Assembly (NCBI RefSeq): GCF_014171475.1
Contig: NZ_CP048817.1
Location: 1,178,001 to 1,242,000 of the forward strand
Direction of reading: 5' to 3'
Source of the DNA: Sphingomonas sp. So64.6b
GTDB taxonomy: Bacteria > Pseudomonadota > Alphaproteobacteria > Sphingomonadales > Sphingomonadaceae
Length of the DNA stretch: 64,000 nucleotides
Positions 53,425-62,223 of the stretch are shown in pieces. Position 1 is the first letter of the stretch. The number at the start of each line of letters is the position of its first letter. The translations under genes were made by a program, and so were the position numbers. Below the pieces are notes generated by a model. That model saw nothing but the letters and a program-made list of their open reading frames with translations. It was not told the origin of the DNA and did no database searches.

Positions 53425-54765
53425 ATGGACGGTACGACGCCTAGCGGCACGGGAAGCTGGCTGGACGGGCTGCGCCCCTATGTCGAGAAAGGGCCGATCG
53501 CGGCCTTCACGCTGGGCATCTCATCGGGATTCCCGATCGCGATGATCGGCGCGACGCTGACCAGCCGGCTCGCGCAGGACGGGCTCGACAAGAAAACGAT
53601 CACCGCGTTCACGCTCGGCTTCCTCGTCTACAATCTGAAGCCGCTCTGGGCGTGGATGGTCGATGGTGTTCGCCTGCCGATCCTCGGTCGACTCGGGCAG
53701 CGCGCGTCCTGGCTGATCTTCGCCGGGCTGCTGGTCGTCGCGGCGGTCGCCAACCTCGCCTTTGTCGATCCGACGACTAATTTGTCGGGCACGATCATCG
53801 CCGCGTTGCTGGTCGGTTTCACCGGCGCGACCTTCGATATCGTGATCGACGCCTATCGCATCGAACAGCTCAAACCATACCAGCTCGGCGTCGGCTCCGG
53901 CATGGCGCAATATGGCTATCGCATCGGCAATGTCGCCGCCGCCTCGCTCGCATTGTTCCTCGCGGCGCGGTTCGGCTGGTCGGTCGCCTATCTGTCTTGC
54001 GCGGCCTTTGTGATCCCCGCGATCCTGACCGGCCTGTGGCTCGGTGAACCGGAGCGGCATCGCGATCCGGCGGCGCGGCGCGGCCTGCCCGAGATCATCG
54101 CGTCGATCGTCGGCCCGTTCGCCGAATTTTTCAAACGTCAGGGTGCGGTGATCATCCTGATCTTCATCCTGATCCACAAGATCGGCGACACGCTGGCCAA
54201 TATCGTGCTGCGCCTGATGCTCAACGATCTCGGCTTCAGCAATGACGAGATCGCGATCTACGATGTCGGGGTCGGTTTCTGGACCTATCTCATCGGCGTA
54301 TTCATCGGGGGCGTGCTTTACGCGCGGCTCGGGTTGAAGCGGGCTGTGCTGATCAGCCTCGCGCTGATGGCGATTTCTAACGCCAGCTTCGCGCTGCTCG
54401 CCGCGACCGGGCACAGCAATCTCGGGCTGGCCGGCACGATCGGCTTCGAGAATCTGGCGAGCGGCATCGGCAGCGTCAGCGTGATCGCCTATTTCTCGGC
54501 GCTGTGCGACCTGCGCTACACCGCGGCGCAATTCGCGTTGATCTCGGCCGCGTCGAGCGTCGTCGGGCGTTTGCTGACCGCGACGACCGCGGGGGCGCTG
54601 GTCGAACAACTCGGCTATGTTCAGTTCTACTGGATGACCACCGCGATCGCCTTTCCCGGTGTGTTCCTGTTCTGGTGGATGAGCCGATCGGGAATCATCG
54701 ACCGCTCGATCGGCGATGCTGGTACGGCGGGCGAAGGAGATGCGACGGCCGGTCCCGCCGCATGA
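53425..54765 (+). CDS. AmpG-like muropeptide permease (PAT family MFS)
   Basis: The protein has 446 residues with 12 or more hydrophobic helices. The opening FTLGISSGFPIAMIGATLTSRLAQDGL and the VYNLKPLWAWMVDGVRLP loop are typical of AmpG/PAT proteins. TGATFDIVIDAYRIEQL follows in helix 4-5. AmpG brings anhydro-muropeptides into the cytoplasm for wall recycling. Whether this copy does so is not shown; PAT members also carry acetyl-CoA. It overlaps the next gene by four bases (ATGA at 54762). Confidence 0.87.
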   Translation: MDGTTPSGTGSWLDGLRPYVEKGPIAAFTLGISSGFPIAMIGATLTSRLAQDGLDKKTITAFTLGFLVYNLKPLWAWMVDGVRLPILGRLGQRASWLIFAGLLVVAAVANLAFVDPTTNLSGTIIAALLVGFTGATFDIVIDAYRIEQLKPYQLGVGSGMAQYGYRIGNVAAASLALFLAARFGWSVAYLSCAAFVIPAILTGLWLGEPERHRDPAARRGLPEIIASIVGPFAEFFKRQGAVIILIFILIHKIGDTLANIVLRLMLNDLGFSNDEIAIYDVGVGFWTYLIGVFIGGVLYARLGLKRAVLISLALMAISNASFALLAATGHSNLGLAGTIGFENLASGIGSVSVIAYFSALCDLRYTAAQFALISAASSVVGRLLTATTAGALVEQLGYVQFYWMTTAIAFPGVFLFWWMSRSGIIDRSIGDAGTAGEGDATAGPAA

Positions 54766-55511
54766 TCATCTATCTCGCGATCCTCGCCATTCAGGTGATG
54801 CTGATCATCGACGTGATCCGCAACGGGCGGAACCAGTTGTGGATCATGGCGCTGATGTTCCTGCCCGGGCCGAGCACGATCGCGTACCTCGTGATCGAGG
54901 TCTATCCGCGGCTGCAGGGCAATCGTCATGTTCGCACCGCGCGGGCGAATGTCGTCGCGAAGCTCGATCCCGAGCGCGACATCCGCGCGGCGCGTGACGC
55001 GCTCGATCTGGCCGATACGGCGGCCAATCGCATCCGCCTTGCCGATGCGCTGGTCGAACTGAAGCGGTATGACGAGGCGCTGTTGCTTTACCGCGAGGCA
55101 ACGGCGCGTGCGCCGATCGACATGCGCACTGCCGAAAAGCTCGCCCGCGCCGAATTCGAGACCGGCGCCGCGGCGGAGGCGCTGGCGACGCTCGACGACA
55201 ATCCCGCGCCGACCACGCAAAGCGACCGGGATCGCCATGGCTTGCTCCGCGCGCGCATCCTCGAAACGCTCGGGCGCAAGGAGGAGGCGTTGGCGCTCTA
55301 TGCCGATCTCGTCACGCGTCTCCCCGGCGAAGAAGGGCGCTGCCGCTATGCCGCGCTGCTGCTCGAACAGGGCTGGGATAAGAAGGCGCGCGCCGTGCTG
55401 GAAGAAGTCGAGGGCCGGATGAAACGCCTCGACCGGCAACAGCGCGCGGCGGAAGCTGATATGTACCGCTGGGCGACTGAAAAGCTCGCGGCGCTTCGGG
55501 TTAAGGAGTGA
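54762..55511 (+). CDS. Membrane-anchored TPR protein
   Basis: The protein has 249 residues. Two N-terminal helices (MIIYLAILAIQVMLIIDVI and LWIMALMFLPGPSTIAYLVIE) resemble a PLDc_N-like anchor. Three to four TPR units follow (about 70-230), for example YDEALLLYREATARAP and KEEALALYADLVTRLPGEEGR. It is coupled to the AmpG-like gene. Its last 280 bases have a decayed second copy at 58323-58624, on the far side of an inserted pair of genes. Confidence 0.82.
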   Translation: MIIYLAILAIQVMLIIDVIRNGRNQLWIMALMFLPGPSTIAYLVIEVYPRLQGNRHVRTARANVVAKLDPERDIRAARDALDLADTAANRIRLADALVELKRYDEALLLYREATARAPIDMRTAEKLARAEFETGAAAEALATLDDNPAPTTQSDRDRHGLLRARILETLGRKEEALALYADLVTRLPGEEGRCRYAALLLEQGWDKKARAVLEEVEGRMKRLDRQQRAAEADMYRWATEKLAALRVKE

Positions 55512-55531
55512 CCTCTGCGCGCCGTACCAAT

Positions 55532-56281
55532 TTAACTTAGCTCGCTAAGGATTTTCGCCCTCGGGTCGGCACTTCCGCCAACTTGCGCATGCTGTTCCCT
55601 GACGCGCTTGGGGGTCTGCCCGGTTGCCTTTTTGAGCACTCGGGACATATGTGCCTGGTCCGCGAAACCAGCAGTCAACGCCACTTGTGCGAGCGCCTTA
55701 TCCTCCCCGAGAGCCAGGATCGCACGCTGCGCCCGAACACTGACGCGGAAACTGGCCGGACTGATCTCGAATTCCTGGCGAAAACCGCGGCTAACGCTTC
55801 CGGGATGCAGGCCATGATCCGAAGCCCAGGCCCCGATCGACATGTTGGGGTCAGCGAGGATCGCCTGGGCGAGCATATCCGGCCAGTCCTCAATCACCGT
55901 AGCACGCGACTGGACCTGATCGAGGAGCGCCCCCGTCGCTTGCGCCAGGTCACGTTCGGCAAGACGCACGATCGTGTCGGGATCAGCGATCCGGCCATGG
56001 ATGGCCATGGCGCGGGGCATTCTCAGCGGCAGCACGAAGACCTCAGCACCGGTGCGAGGCACACGATTCAGATGAGCTTCGTAGGCATGGTGGAAGAGCA
56101 CATCCCCGGCGACCACGCGATGTCGACCTGTATCCCCCGCCTCCACATACCCGCCGGCAAGGACAATGGCCGCGAAGGCACCCGCATGGCTGTGGCGGGC
56201 CAGCAAGTCTCCGGCCGGATGAAGGAGACGGCCACCAGCCGGCGACACCCGCTGCAGTGAATTACATTCAATATCGCACAT
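55532..56281 (-). CDS. AraC family transcriptional regulator
   Basis: The protein has 249 residues from ATG 56281; an in-frame ATG at 56323 would add 14. The N-terminal half has a cupin-like sensor (LLARHSHAGAFAAIVLAGGYVEAGD). The C-terminal AraC double helix-turn-helix includes SIGAWASDHGLHPGSVSRGFRQ and LAQVALTAGFADQAHMSRVLKKATGQTP. It is divergent from the Tat-exported HEGRH protein (46 bases between starts), which it probably controls. Both genes sit inside a segment bounded by a TPR-gene duplication. Confidence 0.88.
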   Translation of the reverse strand: MCDIECNSLQRVSPAGGRLLHPAGDLLARHSHAGAFAAIVLAGGYVEAGDTGRHRVVAGDVLFHHAYEAHLNRVPRTGAEVFVLPLRMPRAMAIHGRIADPDTIVRLAERDLAQATGALLDQVQSRATVIEDWPDMLAQAILADPNMSIGAWASDHGLHPGSVSRGFRQEFEISPASFRVSVRAQRAILALGEDKALAQVALTAGFADQAHMSRVLKKATGQTPKRVREQHAQVGGSADPRAKILSELS

Positions 56282-56326
56282 TCGAAGTGAGTATAACGGC
56301 GGGTGCACCAACATCAAAGGCAAGTC

Positions 56327-58306
56327 ATGTCGCCATTATCGGTCAAAAGCAGCGGTCTGACGGCCCCGGGCCATGCAGATTCCGCGGATCAGAGTTTGTT
56401 GGGCCGGCGCTTCTTCCTCGGAGGCGCGGCGGTCGCCATCACCATCGGCCTGACGAGTGGATGGGCGCTTGGCGCAGCGCCGGTCGCCGCAACAGATGGC
56501 GAAGCGCTGCTGGATAAAGCTCAGGAGGCGTTCGGCCGCTACGATCTGGCCCTTTCGCGCCGCCACCTGGAAGCCGTTGGCTCGCTGCCCGGACTCGATC
56601 CTGCGACGGCCGCGCGCGCGCTTCGAACGCTGGCGGATTACGATTGGCGTTTCGACAGGAATTCAAGCCGCGCAAATAAGCGACTGGCGCAGGCATTGGC
56701 GATGGAGCCAAATTCGCCAACGACCTTGATTCAGCGCGCGCGTCTGTTCCGGGAGTCCGGTCAGCCGACAATGGCCCTTGAGAATGTGCTGGCGGCGGTC
56801 AAGGTGGCAGCGGATGGGGTCGATCGGTCGAACGCCCTTGTCCTTCACGCGCAGCTCGAGACAGATCTCGTCCGGCGGCACCCCAATGCGGCCATCATGC
56901 AGGCGAGAGCGGCTCTTGTCATCGCCAATCTGGGCGAAGTGCTGGGTCGACAACCCGGCCGGTCTGACGCTGCCGAAGCGTTGGTCGGTATCGGCGTGGC
57001 CGCGGGCAATGGCAGCGCGATCTTGAACGGGGTTCTGGCCTATCACTTCATCGCCAACGCGGCGGCCACGACGGGGATTATGGCGGCGCCGGTTGCCGCG
57101 CTCGCTTCCCTGGCGCGCGACTGGCGAGCGGAGTCCCTGACCATTGAGGAACGTCGGCGACTTGCCCTGGCGCTGGGTGGAGCAAGATTCTACAAACTGG
57201 CCGCTCAGGTGGCAGAACAGGTCGCGGATATCGATCCCGAACTCCACGCGCTGCTCGCCTACCGCGATTACCTTCTCGCGGTGGCGAGCGTAAACGCCAG
57301 CTTCTATCCACGCATCGCCAATGGTCTGCGGAGTTATGAGGCGGCTTATGACTCGGCTATGGCGAAGCCCGCCGAGACTCTTCTTCTCGCGCTTGGTAGC
57401 AAGGCGCCAAGCGACGATCGAAGTTCGAAGGCGATCCTGGCCGACCTTCTTCCCGTCATCGCAGACCGCTTCGGCGCCGAGGGCTATTTTGATGCGACGG
57501 TCGATTTCTACGGGATGCTCGCCGGCCACACCGTCGTCGATGAGCGCCGGCGCGTGCAGCAATATGGCCATTCGGCGGAGTTCAGGTTCATCTCGCTGGA
57601 CCAGATGATCTCCAGGGATTTCACGTCATGGTACGGCACCACGAACGTGGGCGGATGGGGCACGGAATCGACCATGATCCAGGTCAGGCAGGCTTATCTG
57701 ACCGCCCCTTACGACCAACTGGCCTGGATCACCGATCCCAAGGCACTTGCTGTGCTGGAACGGCGTATATCAACACTGGAACTGACCGATCTGAAACGCT
57801 GCGGAGCGGACCCCTATGCCGAGCCGGACGCGGCGCCGCTTCGCATCCGGCTTGAGGCCAGTCGCCGCATCGCGAATAGCCAGAAGCACAACGGGCCCCT
57901 GGGTGGGCCGGCTGCAGTCGGTTTCATCGCGGAAGTCCTCCGGCTGACGACCGAGGCCACGGTCTTCGCCCATGAAGGCCGGCACTCGCTGGACCAGGCC
58001 TATCGCGCCGAGGCGTTCAAGACGATGCCTGACGATGAACGAGAACTCAGGGCCAAATATTCGGAAATCACATTCTCGCTGGATCCGCGATATGCGCTCA
58101 CCGGCAGTATCATCGGTGGTCACCTCGACGAGAGCAGCGGGCACGGTCGGGCCAACCGGCGCTTCCGCGAGTTGCTCGTACGATGGATGGACGCGCATCG
58201 CGCCGAAATCGAGCACTTGATCGCCGATCGTCCACTCATCATGCAGATCGACCTTCTGAGCGACGCACAATTACGCTCGTTCGTGGCGGGGGTCGATCGG
58301 TTTTAG
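56327..58306 (+). CDS. Tat-exported TPR/HEGRH putative metallopeptidase
   Basis: The protein has 659 residues from ATG 56327 (AAAGG upstream). The N-terminal signal GRRFFLGGAAVAITIGLTSG has the twin-arginine form, so a folded protein is exported. Residues 60-330 are TPR-like helical repeats (LLDKAQEAFGRYDLALSRRHLE). The C-terminal third contains H549-EGR-H553, a zincin-type HExxH motif, followed by E-rich helices (DDERELRAKYSEI) and GGHLDESSGHGRANRRF, which could supply a third ligand. I do not recognise the family. Zinc binding and peptidase activity are inferences from the motif. Confidence 0.75.
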   Translation: MSPLSVKSSGLTAPGHADSADQSLLGRRFFLGGAAVAITIGLTSGWALGAAPVAATDGEALLDKAQEAFGRYDLALSRRHLEAVGSLPGLDPATAARALRTLADYDWRFDRNSSRANKRLAQALAMEPNSPTTLIQRARLFRESGQPTMALENVLAAVKVAADGVDRSNALVLHAQLETDLVRRHPNAAIMQARAALVIANLGEVLGRQPGRSDAAEALVGIGVAAGNGSAILNGVLAYHFIANAAATTGIMAAPVAALASLARDWRAESLTIEERRRLALALGGARFYKLAAQVAEQVADIDPELHALLAYRDYLLAVASVNASFYPRIANGLRSYEAAYDSAMAKPAETLLLALGSKAPSDDRSSKAILADLLPVIADRFGAEGYFDATVDFYGMLAGHTVVDERRRVQQYGHSAEFRFISLDQMISRDFTSWYGTTNVGGWGTESTMIQVRQAYLTAPYDQLAWITDPKALAVLERRISTLELTDLKRCGADPYAEPDAAPLRIRLEASRRIANSQKHNGPLGGPAAVGFIAEVLRLTTEATVFAHEGRHSLDQAYRAEAFKTMPDDERELRAKYSEITFSLDPRYALTGSIIGGHLDESSGHGRANRRFRELLVRWMDAHRAEIEHLIADRPLIMQIDLLSDAQLRSFVAGVDRF

Positions 58307-58322
58307 GATTCGGCGAGGTCGA

Positions 58323-58624
58323 GCGATCGGTCGCCATGGCCTGCTGCTCGCGCGCATCGGCGAAACGCTGGGGTGCGAGGAAGAAGCGCTGGCGCTTTAC
58401 CCCGACCTCGTCACGCGCCGGCCCGACGAAGAAGGACGGTGCTGCTATGCCGCACCGTTGGAGCAGGGCCGGGACAAGAAAGCGCGCGTCGTGCTGGAAG
58501 AAGTCGCGGGTCGAACGAAACGCCTCGACCGGCAGCAGCGCGTGGTGGAGGCCATATCTACCGTTGGGCGACCGAGAAGCTCACGGCGTTTGCGCGCCAA
58601 GGATTGACGTCGAGACTTTTCTAA
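58323..58624 (+). pseudogene. Decayed 3' copy of the TPR gene at 54762
   Basis: From about 58332 the frame reads RHGLLLARIGETLG, EEEALALYPDLVTR, EQGRDKKARVVLEEV and KRLDRQQR, matching the last 90 residues of the intact TPR protein in order. A one-base deletion near 58550 shifts the frame; after it the match continues in another frame as IYRWATEKLTAF. There is no start codon or upstream part. It marks the far edge of the inserted AraC/HEGRH segment. Confidence 0.9.
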
Positions 58625-58809
58625 AAAGCGCTACGACCGGAATCGACCCAGTTGAGGCCGTTTGGAGGTAGCTGCCTAAGCTTTAAAACCCGCCGATGAG
58701 TTGGCGCGGAAGGTAGCCACTTTTCCCATGCTGACCATTGAGGCAACGATCAAACCCGTGCGATACGAATTGTGAGGCGAATGGCCTCGCCGGATACTAA
58801 GGGTTGAAC

Positions 58810-59175
58810 ATGTTGCCGATGCTCGCACTGATTTTTGCGCCCGCGGCCGAAATGCAGGCTTCCTGCCCACTGGGGACGGCATGGGGAGGGAAGCCATCAT
58901 CCGCTGAAATCCGTAATGTTCTCAGAGAAGCAAACGGATCACTAACGTGGAATAATGTGCCGGTCTCAGATGAGGTTCTGCTTCAATTCCTTCAACGAGC
59001 CGCGCGCATATCGCCCGTTCCCGAAATGGTGATCGACACGACCGGGTTGAGTTGTAGTGAGCAGCGTCGCATCGCCGCAAAGGTAGAGACTGCGTACCCT
59101 TGCTCACCGGAAGTCTGTCGGGCTTACGATGTGGTTCGGCAGCCCTTGGCGCCTGCGCCGCCTCGCCGCCCCTAA
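58810..59175 (+). CDS. Secreted ExbD/TolR-like periplasmic domain protein
   Basis: The protein has 121 residues. A short signal-like start (MLPMLALIFAPAAEMQASC) leads to a domain with LTWNNVPVSDEVLLQFLQRAAR and PVPEMVIDT. This follows the periplasmic domain of ExbD (xxWNGxPVxxxxLxxyLxxAA, then PEhxhxxD). The membrane helix of ExbD with its proton-carrying Asp is missing. Four cysteines (SC, SCSE, CSPEVC) suggest disulfides. A TTG at 58804 is an alternative start. The ExbD relationship is a pattern match by eye. Confidence 0.6.
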   Translation: MLPMLALIFAPAAEMQASCPLGTAWGGKPSSAEIRNVLREANGSLTWNNVPVSDEVLLQFLQRAARISPVPEMVIDTTGLSCSEQRRIAAKVETAYPCSPEVCRAYDVVRQPLAPAPPRRP

Positions 59176-59279
59176 TCCCAAACTGCAGCGTCCGTTAGCT
59201 CGGCAACGGCCTCCAAAAGCGGCCAGTCCGCTTCCCACCAACGACAGACATCCGGGGTTTGCTAAACCAGGGCTGGGAT

Positions 59280-59735
59280 TCACGCCGCGATCGGTCGCCC
59301 GGCATCGGCGAAGGCCTGGGCAACTGCAGTCGCACTGGCAAGCACACCATCGGCATGACGTAGGCCGAGCAGGTCGGCGAGCAGCAGATGCGCGCTGTCC
59401 GACGATGTTTCGGCGCGCGCCAGGATGACGAGCAGCGTATTTTCGGCAGAGGTCATCCGGCCACAACAACAGGGCGCGATCGAGATCGGATTCTGCGCCG
59501 CGCTGGCCAGATCGGCCATGAACGCGCGCATCAGCACGAGCGGACGGCGGAAGCTTTCGCCAAAGCCATTGATCATCGCATTGGTGGCAGGCGCGTCGGT
59601 CAGGCCGCTCGCGCCCATTCGACGCATCGCGAACAGTGCGAGTCGGGCATTGTGACAGGGCGGTACGCCATGCGGCAGCAGTGCGGCATGAGTCATGGTC
59701 GTGGGGGTCGGTGGAGACATCGGGGCGGCGGTCAT
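59280..59735 (-). CDS. DUF6628-type conserved sphingomonad protein
   Basis: The protein has 151 residues. LLPHGVPPCHNARLALFAMRRM, INGFGESFRRPLVLMRAFMADLA and the triple-Cys IAPCCCGRMT match a family I recall as DUF6628, widespread in Sphingomonadales. The CCC triplet and an upstream Cys could bind metal. ATGs at 59720 and 59696 are alternative starts. No neighbour suggests a role, and it converges with the ExbD-like gene. Confidence 0.7.
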   Translation of the reverse strand: MTAAPMSPPTPTTMTHAALLPHGVPPCHNARLALFAMRRMGASGLTDAPATNAMINGFGESFRRPLVLMRAFMADLASAAQNPISIAPCCCGRMTSAENTLLVILARAETSSDSAHLLLADLLGLRHADGVLASATAVAQAFADAGRPIAA

Positions 59736-59803
59736 GGCGGGACTCCGTTGGGAACCCGCTGATCGTCGCGCCTTCGTTATTGCAAGTCAATAGCAATAAG
59801 AAT

Positions 59804-61150
59804 TCAGTCCGGTGGCTCGCCGTTTGCCGCGAGCACTTCTCCTGCCAGGTAGAGCGAACCGAGGATCAGGACGACGGGTGGTGTGCCTCGTGGATCACAG
59901 CGACGGGCAATGGATCGGAGTGCGTCCGGGACATTCTGATCGGTTGCAGTCGCACTTATGCCGAGTCGCCTCGCATGTTGCGCCAGATCAGCGGGGGAAT
60001 GATGTTCGTGATCGGGCACCGGTACTGCCGTCAGGCTTTCGGCCATCTCCGCGATAGGCTGCAACAGGCCCTCGGGATCCTTGTTGGAGAGCATGCCCAG
60101 GATGATCTGGATCGGACGACGGACACCGTTCGGGGTTAAGGAAACCTCCGCCAGTGCAGCCGCGATGGCTGATCCCGCTGCCGGATTATGCCCGCCATCA
60201 AGCCACACCTCGCTGCCTTGGGGCAGCAGCGCGACAAGCGGCCCGTCGCCGAGTCGCTGCATCCGCGCCGGCCAGCGCGCGTTCGTTGCGGCGGCGCCAT
60301 AGGCGCCCGGCGGAATCGCCAGGCGATCCTGGTGACGCAGCAGCGCGATGGCGAGCGCGAGATTCTCCGGTTGATGCGGGCCGGCGAGGCGAGGGCGCGG
60401 AGTCTCGACCCGTCCTTGCGCGTCTTCATAAGTCAGCCGCTCCGCATCGGCACTGAACGACCAGGCCTGCCCTGCGGCCAAGACGGTCGCGTTGGCCGCG
60501 CCGGCGACATTGGCCACGCGCTGCGCGACGGTGGGCGGATATTTCATGGTGACGAGTGGCACGCCCGCTTTGGCGATGCCCGCTTTCTCACCGGCGATCT
60601 CCTCCGCCGTATCGCCAAGGAAGAATTGGTGATCGACCCCGAGCTGAGCAATGCCGGTAACGATCGGCCGGGCAATGACATTGGTCGCGTCAAGCCGGCC
60701 GCCCAAGCCGACCTCGATGATGCAAGTGTCGGCCGGTTCGCGCGAGAAAGCGAGGAACGCGGCAGCGGTGGTCACCTCGAAGAAACTCGCGCCGATCCCA
60801 TCCGCCTGGTCGAGCACTTCGGCGAGCAAGGTAGCGAGGACGTCATCCTCGATCAGGCGCCCCGCGATGCGGATCCGTTCGTTGAAACGGACGAGATGGG
60901 GACTGGTATAAACGTGCGCGGTCAGCCCCGCGGCCTCGACGCCCGCACGCAGGAACGCGCAGGTCGAACCTTTGCCGTTAGTGCCAGCGACGTGGATGAC
61001 AGGCGGGAGGTTGTGATGCGGATTCCCGATCCGCGCGAGCAACGCGGTGATGCGTTCCAGGCCAAGGATATCGGCACCAGGAGAGAGCGACCAGAGCCGG
61101 TCGAGTTGTGCCTGTACGGCGGGCGATGAGGATGAGGCGTGGTCAGGCAT
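59804..61150 (-). CDS. folC: Bifunctional folylpolyglutamate/dihydrofolate synthase
   Basis: The protein has 448 residues of the Mur-ligase superfamily. The P-loop is VAGTNGKGSTCAFL, with the Omega-loop TSPHLVRFNERI, FFEVTTAAAFLAF and VGLGGRLDATNV. The C-terminal glutamate-ligase domain has LDGGHNPAAG. It adds glutamate to dihydropteroate and to folates. It is the last gene of the conserved trpB-trpA-accD-folC block. A 215-base spacer with hairpins separates it from accD. Confidence 0.94.
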   Translation of the reverse strand: MPDHASSSSPAVQAQLDRLWSLSPGADILGLERITALLARIGNPHHNLPPVIHVAGTNGKGSTCAFLRAGVEAAGLTAHVYTSPHLVRFNERIRIAGRLIEDDVLATLLAEVLDQADGIGASFFEVTTAAAFLAFSREPADTCIIEVGLGGRLDATNVIARPIVTGIAQLGVDHQFFLGDTAEEIAGEKAGIAKAGVPLVTMKYPPTVAQRVANVAGAANATVLAAGQAWSFSADAERLTYEDAQGRVETPRPRLAGPHQPENLALAIALLRHQDRLAIPPGAYGAAATNARWPARMQRLGDGPLVALLPQGSEVWLDGGHNPAAGSAIAAALAEVSLTPNGVRRPIQIILGMLSNKDPEGLLQPIAEMAESLTAVPVPDHEHHSPADLAQHARRLGISATATDQNVPDALRSIARRCDPRGTPPVVLILGSLYLAGEVLAANGEPPD

Positions 61151-61178
61151 GACTTACTCAAGCCCCTCCCTTTTAAGA

Positions 61179-61225
61179 GTTCGGCGGCAGCCCTGTCTCC
61201 CAGACAGGGCCAAGAGCCGCCGAAC
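61179..61225. repeat. Nested hairpin between accD and folC
   Basis: Outer arms GTTCGGCGGC / GCCGCCGAAC and inner arms CCCTGTCT / AGACAGGG form one long stem-loop. It lies 29 bases upstream of folC on the minus strand, so it would be in the folC leader if transcribed with accD. Probably a REP-type intergenic element. Confidence 0.8.
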
Positions 61226-61332
61226 TGGGTTGGGGTGGGTGCGCGCGTCTGCGCGCCTAGAAAAACATTCGGCACCTGAACCGGAGCGCCGAACGAGGCA
61301 TCGAGCCTCGTCCGCCGCTGCCCCACCCCTAA

Positions 61333-61354
61333 CCCCTCCCCTGAAGGGGAGGGG
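61333..61354. repeat. Hairpin just after the accD stop
   Basis: CCCCTCCCC-TGAA-GGGGAGGGG lies 12 bases past the accD stop on the minus strand. No T run follows, so it may attenuate or protect the mRNA end more than terminate. Confidence 0.7.
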
Positions 61355-61365
61355 ATTAATGATTG

Positions 61366-62223
61366 CTAAGCCGCCTTTTTCGCGCACAGATATCCGATCA
61401 CGTTCGCCACCGTTTCGCGCAATGCTTTGCGGTGCGTGACCATATCGAGCATGCCATGTTCGAGCAGGTATTCCGCGCGCTGGAATCCTTCGGGCAATTT
61501 CTCGCGGATCGTCTGTTCGATCACGCGTTGGCCCGCGAAACCGATCAGCGCGCCCGGTTCGGCGATCTGCACGTCGCCGAGCATCGCATAGCTGGCGGTG
61601 ACGCCGCCGGTGGTCGGGTCGGTCAGCACCACGATATAGGGCAGGCCGGCATCGTGCAGCATCGCGATCGCCACGGTCGCGCGCGGCATCTGCATCAGGC
61701 TGAGAATGCCTTCCTGCATGCGCGCACCGCCCGCCGCGGTGAAGATGATATATGGGCAATTGTCCTCGATCGCGTTCTCGACGCCGCGCACGAAGGCTTC
61801 GCCGACCGCGAGACCCATCGACCCGCCCATGAAAGCGAAATCCTGTACGCCGACGACTGCCTTATGGCCCTCGATCGTGCCGCGCGCGTTGATCAGCGCA
61901 TCGCCTTCATTGGTCGCGGCGCGCGCTGCCTTGATGCGGTCGGCATAACGCTTGGTATCGCGGAACTTCAACGGATCGTCCGGCACCTTGGGCAGCGGGA
62001 TGATCGTGTAGCTGCCCTGGTCGAAGGTATAGCTGAAGCGCGTGATCGGTCCGATGCGCTCATGATGTTCGCAATGCGGGCAGACATGGAGATTCTCCTC
62101 CAGTTCCTTGACGAACACCATCTGCCCGCAACCCTTGCACTTGTGCCAGAGATTGTCGGGCGTATCCTTTTTGACCGGAACGACGAACGAGAGCGCGTTC
62201 CGGACGCTGGTCAGCCAGCTCAT
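61366..62223 (-). CDS. accD: Acetyl-CoA carboxylase carboxyltransferase subunit beta
   Basis: The protein has 285 residues. The N-terminal zinc ribbon has C29, C32, C48 and C51 (CKGCG and CPHCEHH). The crotonase-like carboxyltransferase domain includes [14 protein letters not shown] and the oxyanion-type [15 protein letters not shown]. With AccA it transfers carboxyl from biotin to acetyl-CoA to make malonyl-CoA. Its start overlaps the trpA stop by four bases (ATGA), the arrangement seen in many alphaproteobacteria. Confidence 0.96.
   Translation of the reverse strand: MSWLTSVRNALSFVVPVKKDTPDNLWHKCKGCGQMVFVKELEENLHVCPHCEHHERIGPITRFSYTFDQGSYTIIPLPKVPDDPLKFRDTKRYADRIKAARAATNEGDALINARGTIEGHKAVVGVQDFAFMGGSMGLAVGEAFVRGVENAIEDNCPYIIFTAAGGARMQEGILSLMQMPRATVAIAMLHDAGLPYIVVLTDPTTGGVTASYAMLGDVQIAEPGALIGFAGQRVIEQTIREKLPEGFQRAEYLLEHGMLDMVTHRKALRETVANVIGYLCAKKAA

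Noticed and set aside
53521..54609. Long minus-strand frame opposite the AmpG-like gene
   Set aside because: The plus frame has membrane helices and PAT-family motifs; the other is a charged low-complexity shadow.
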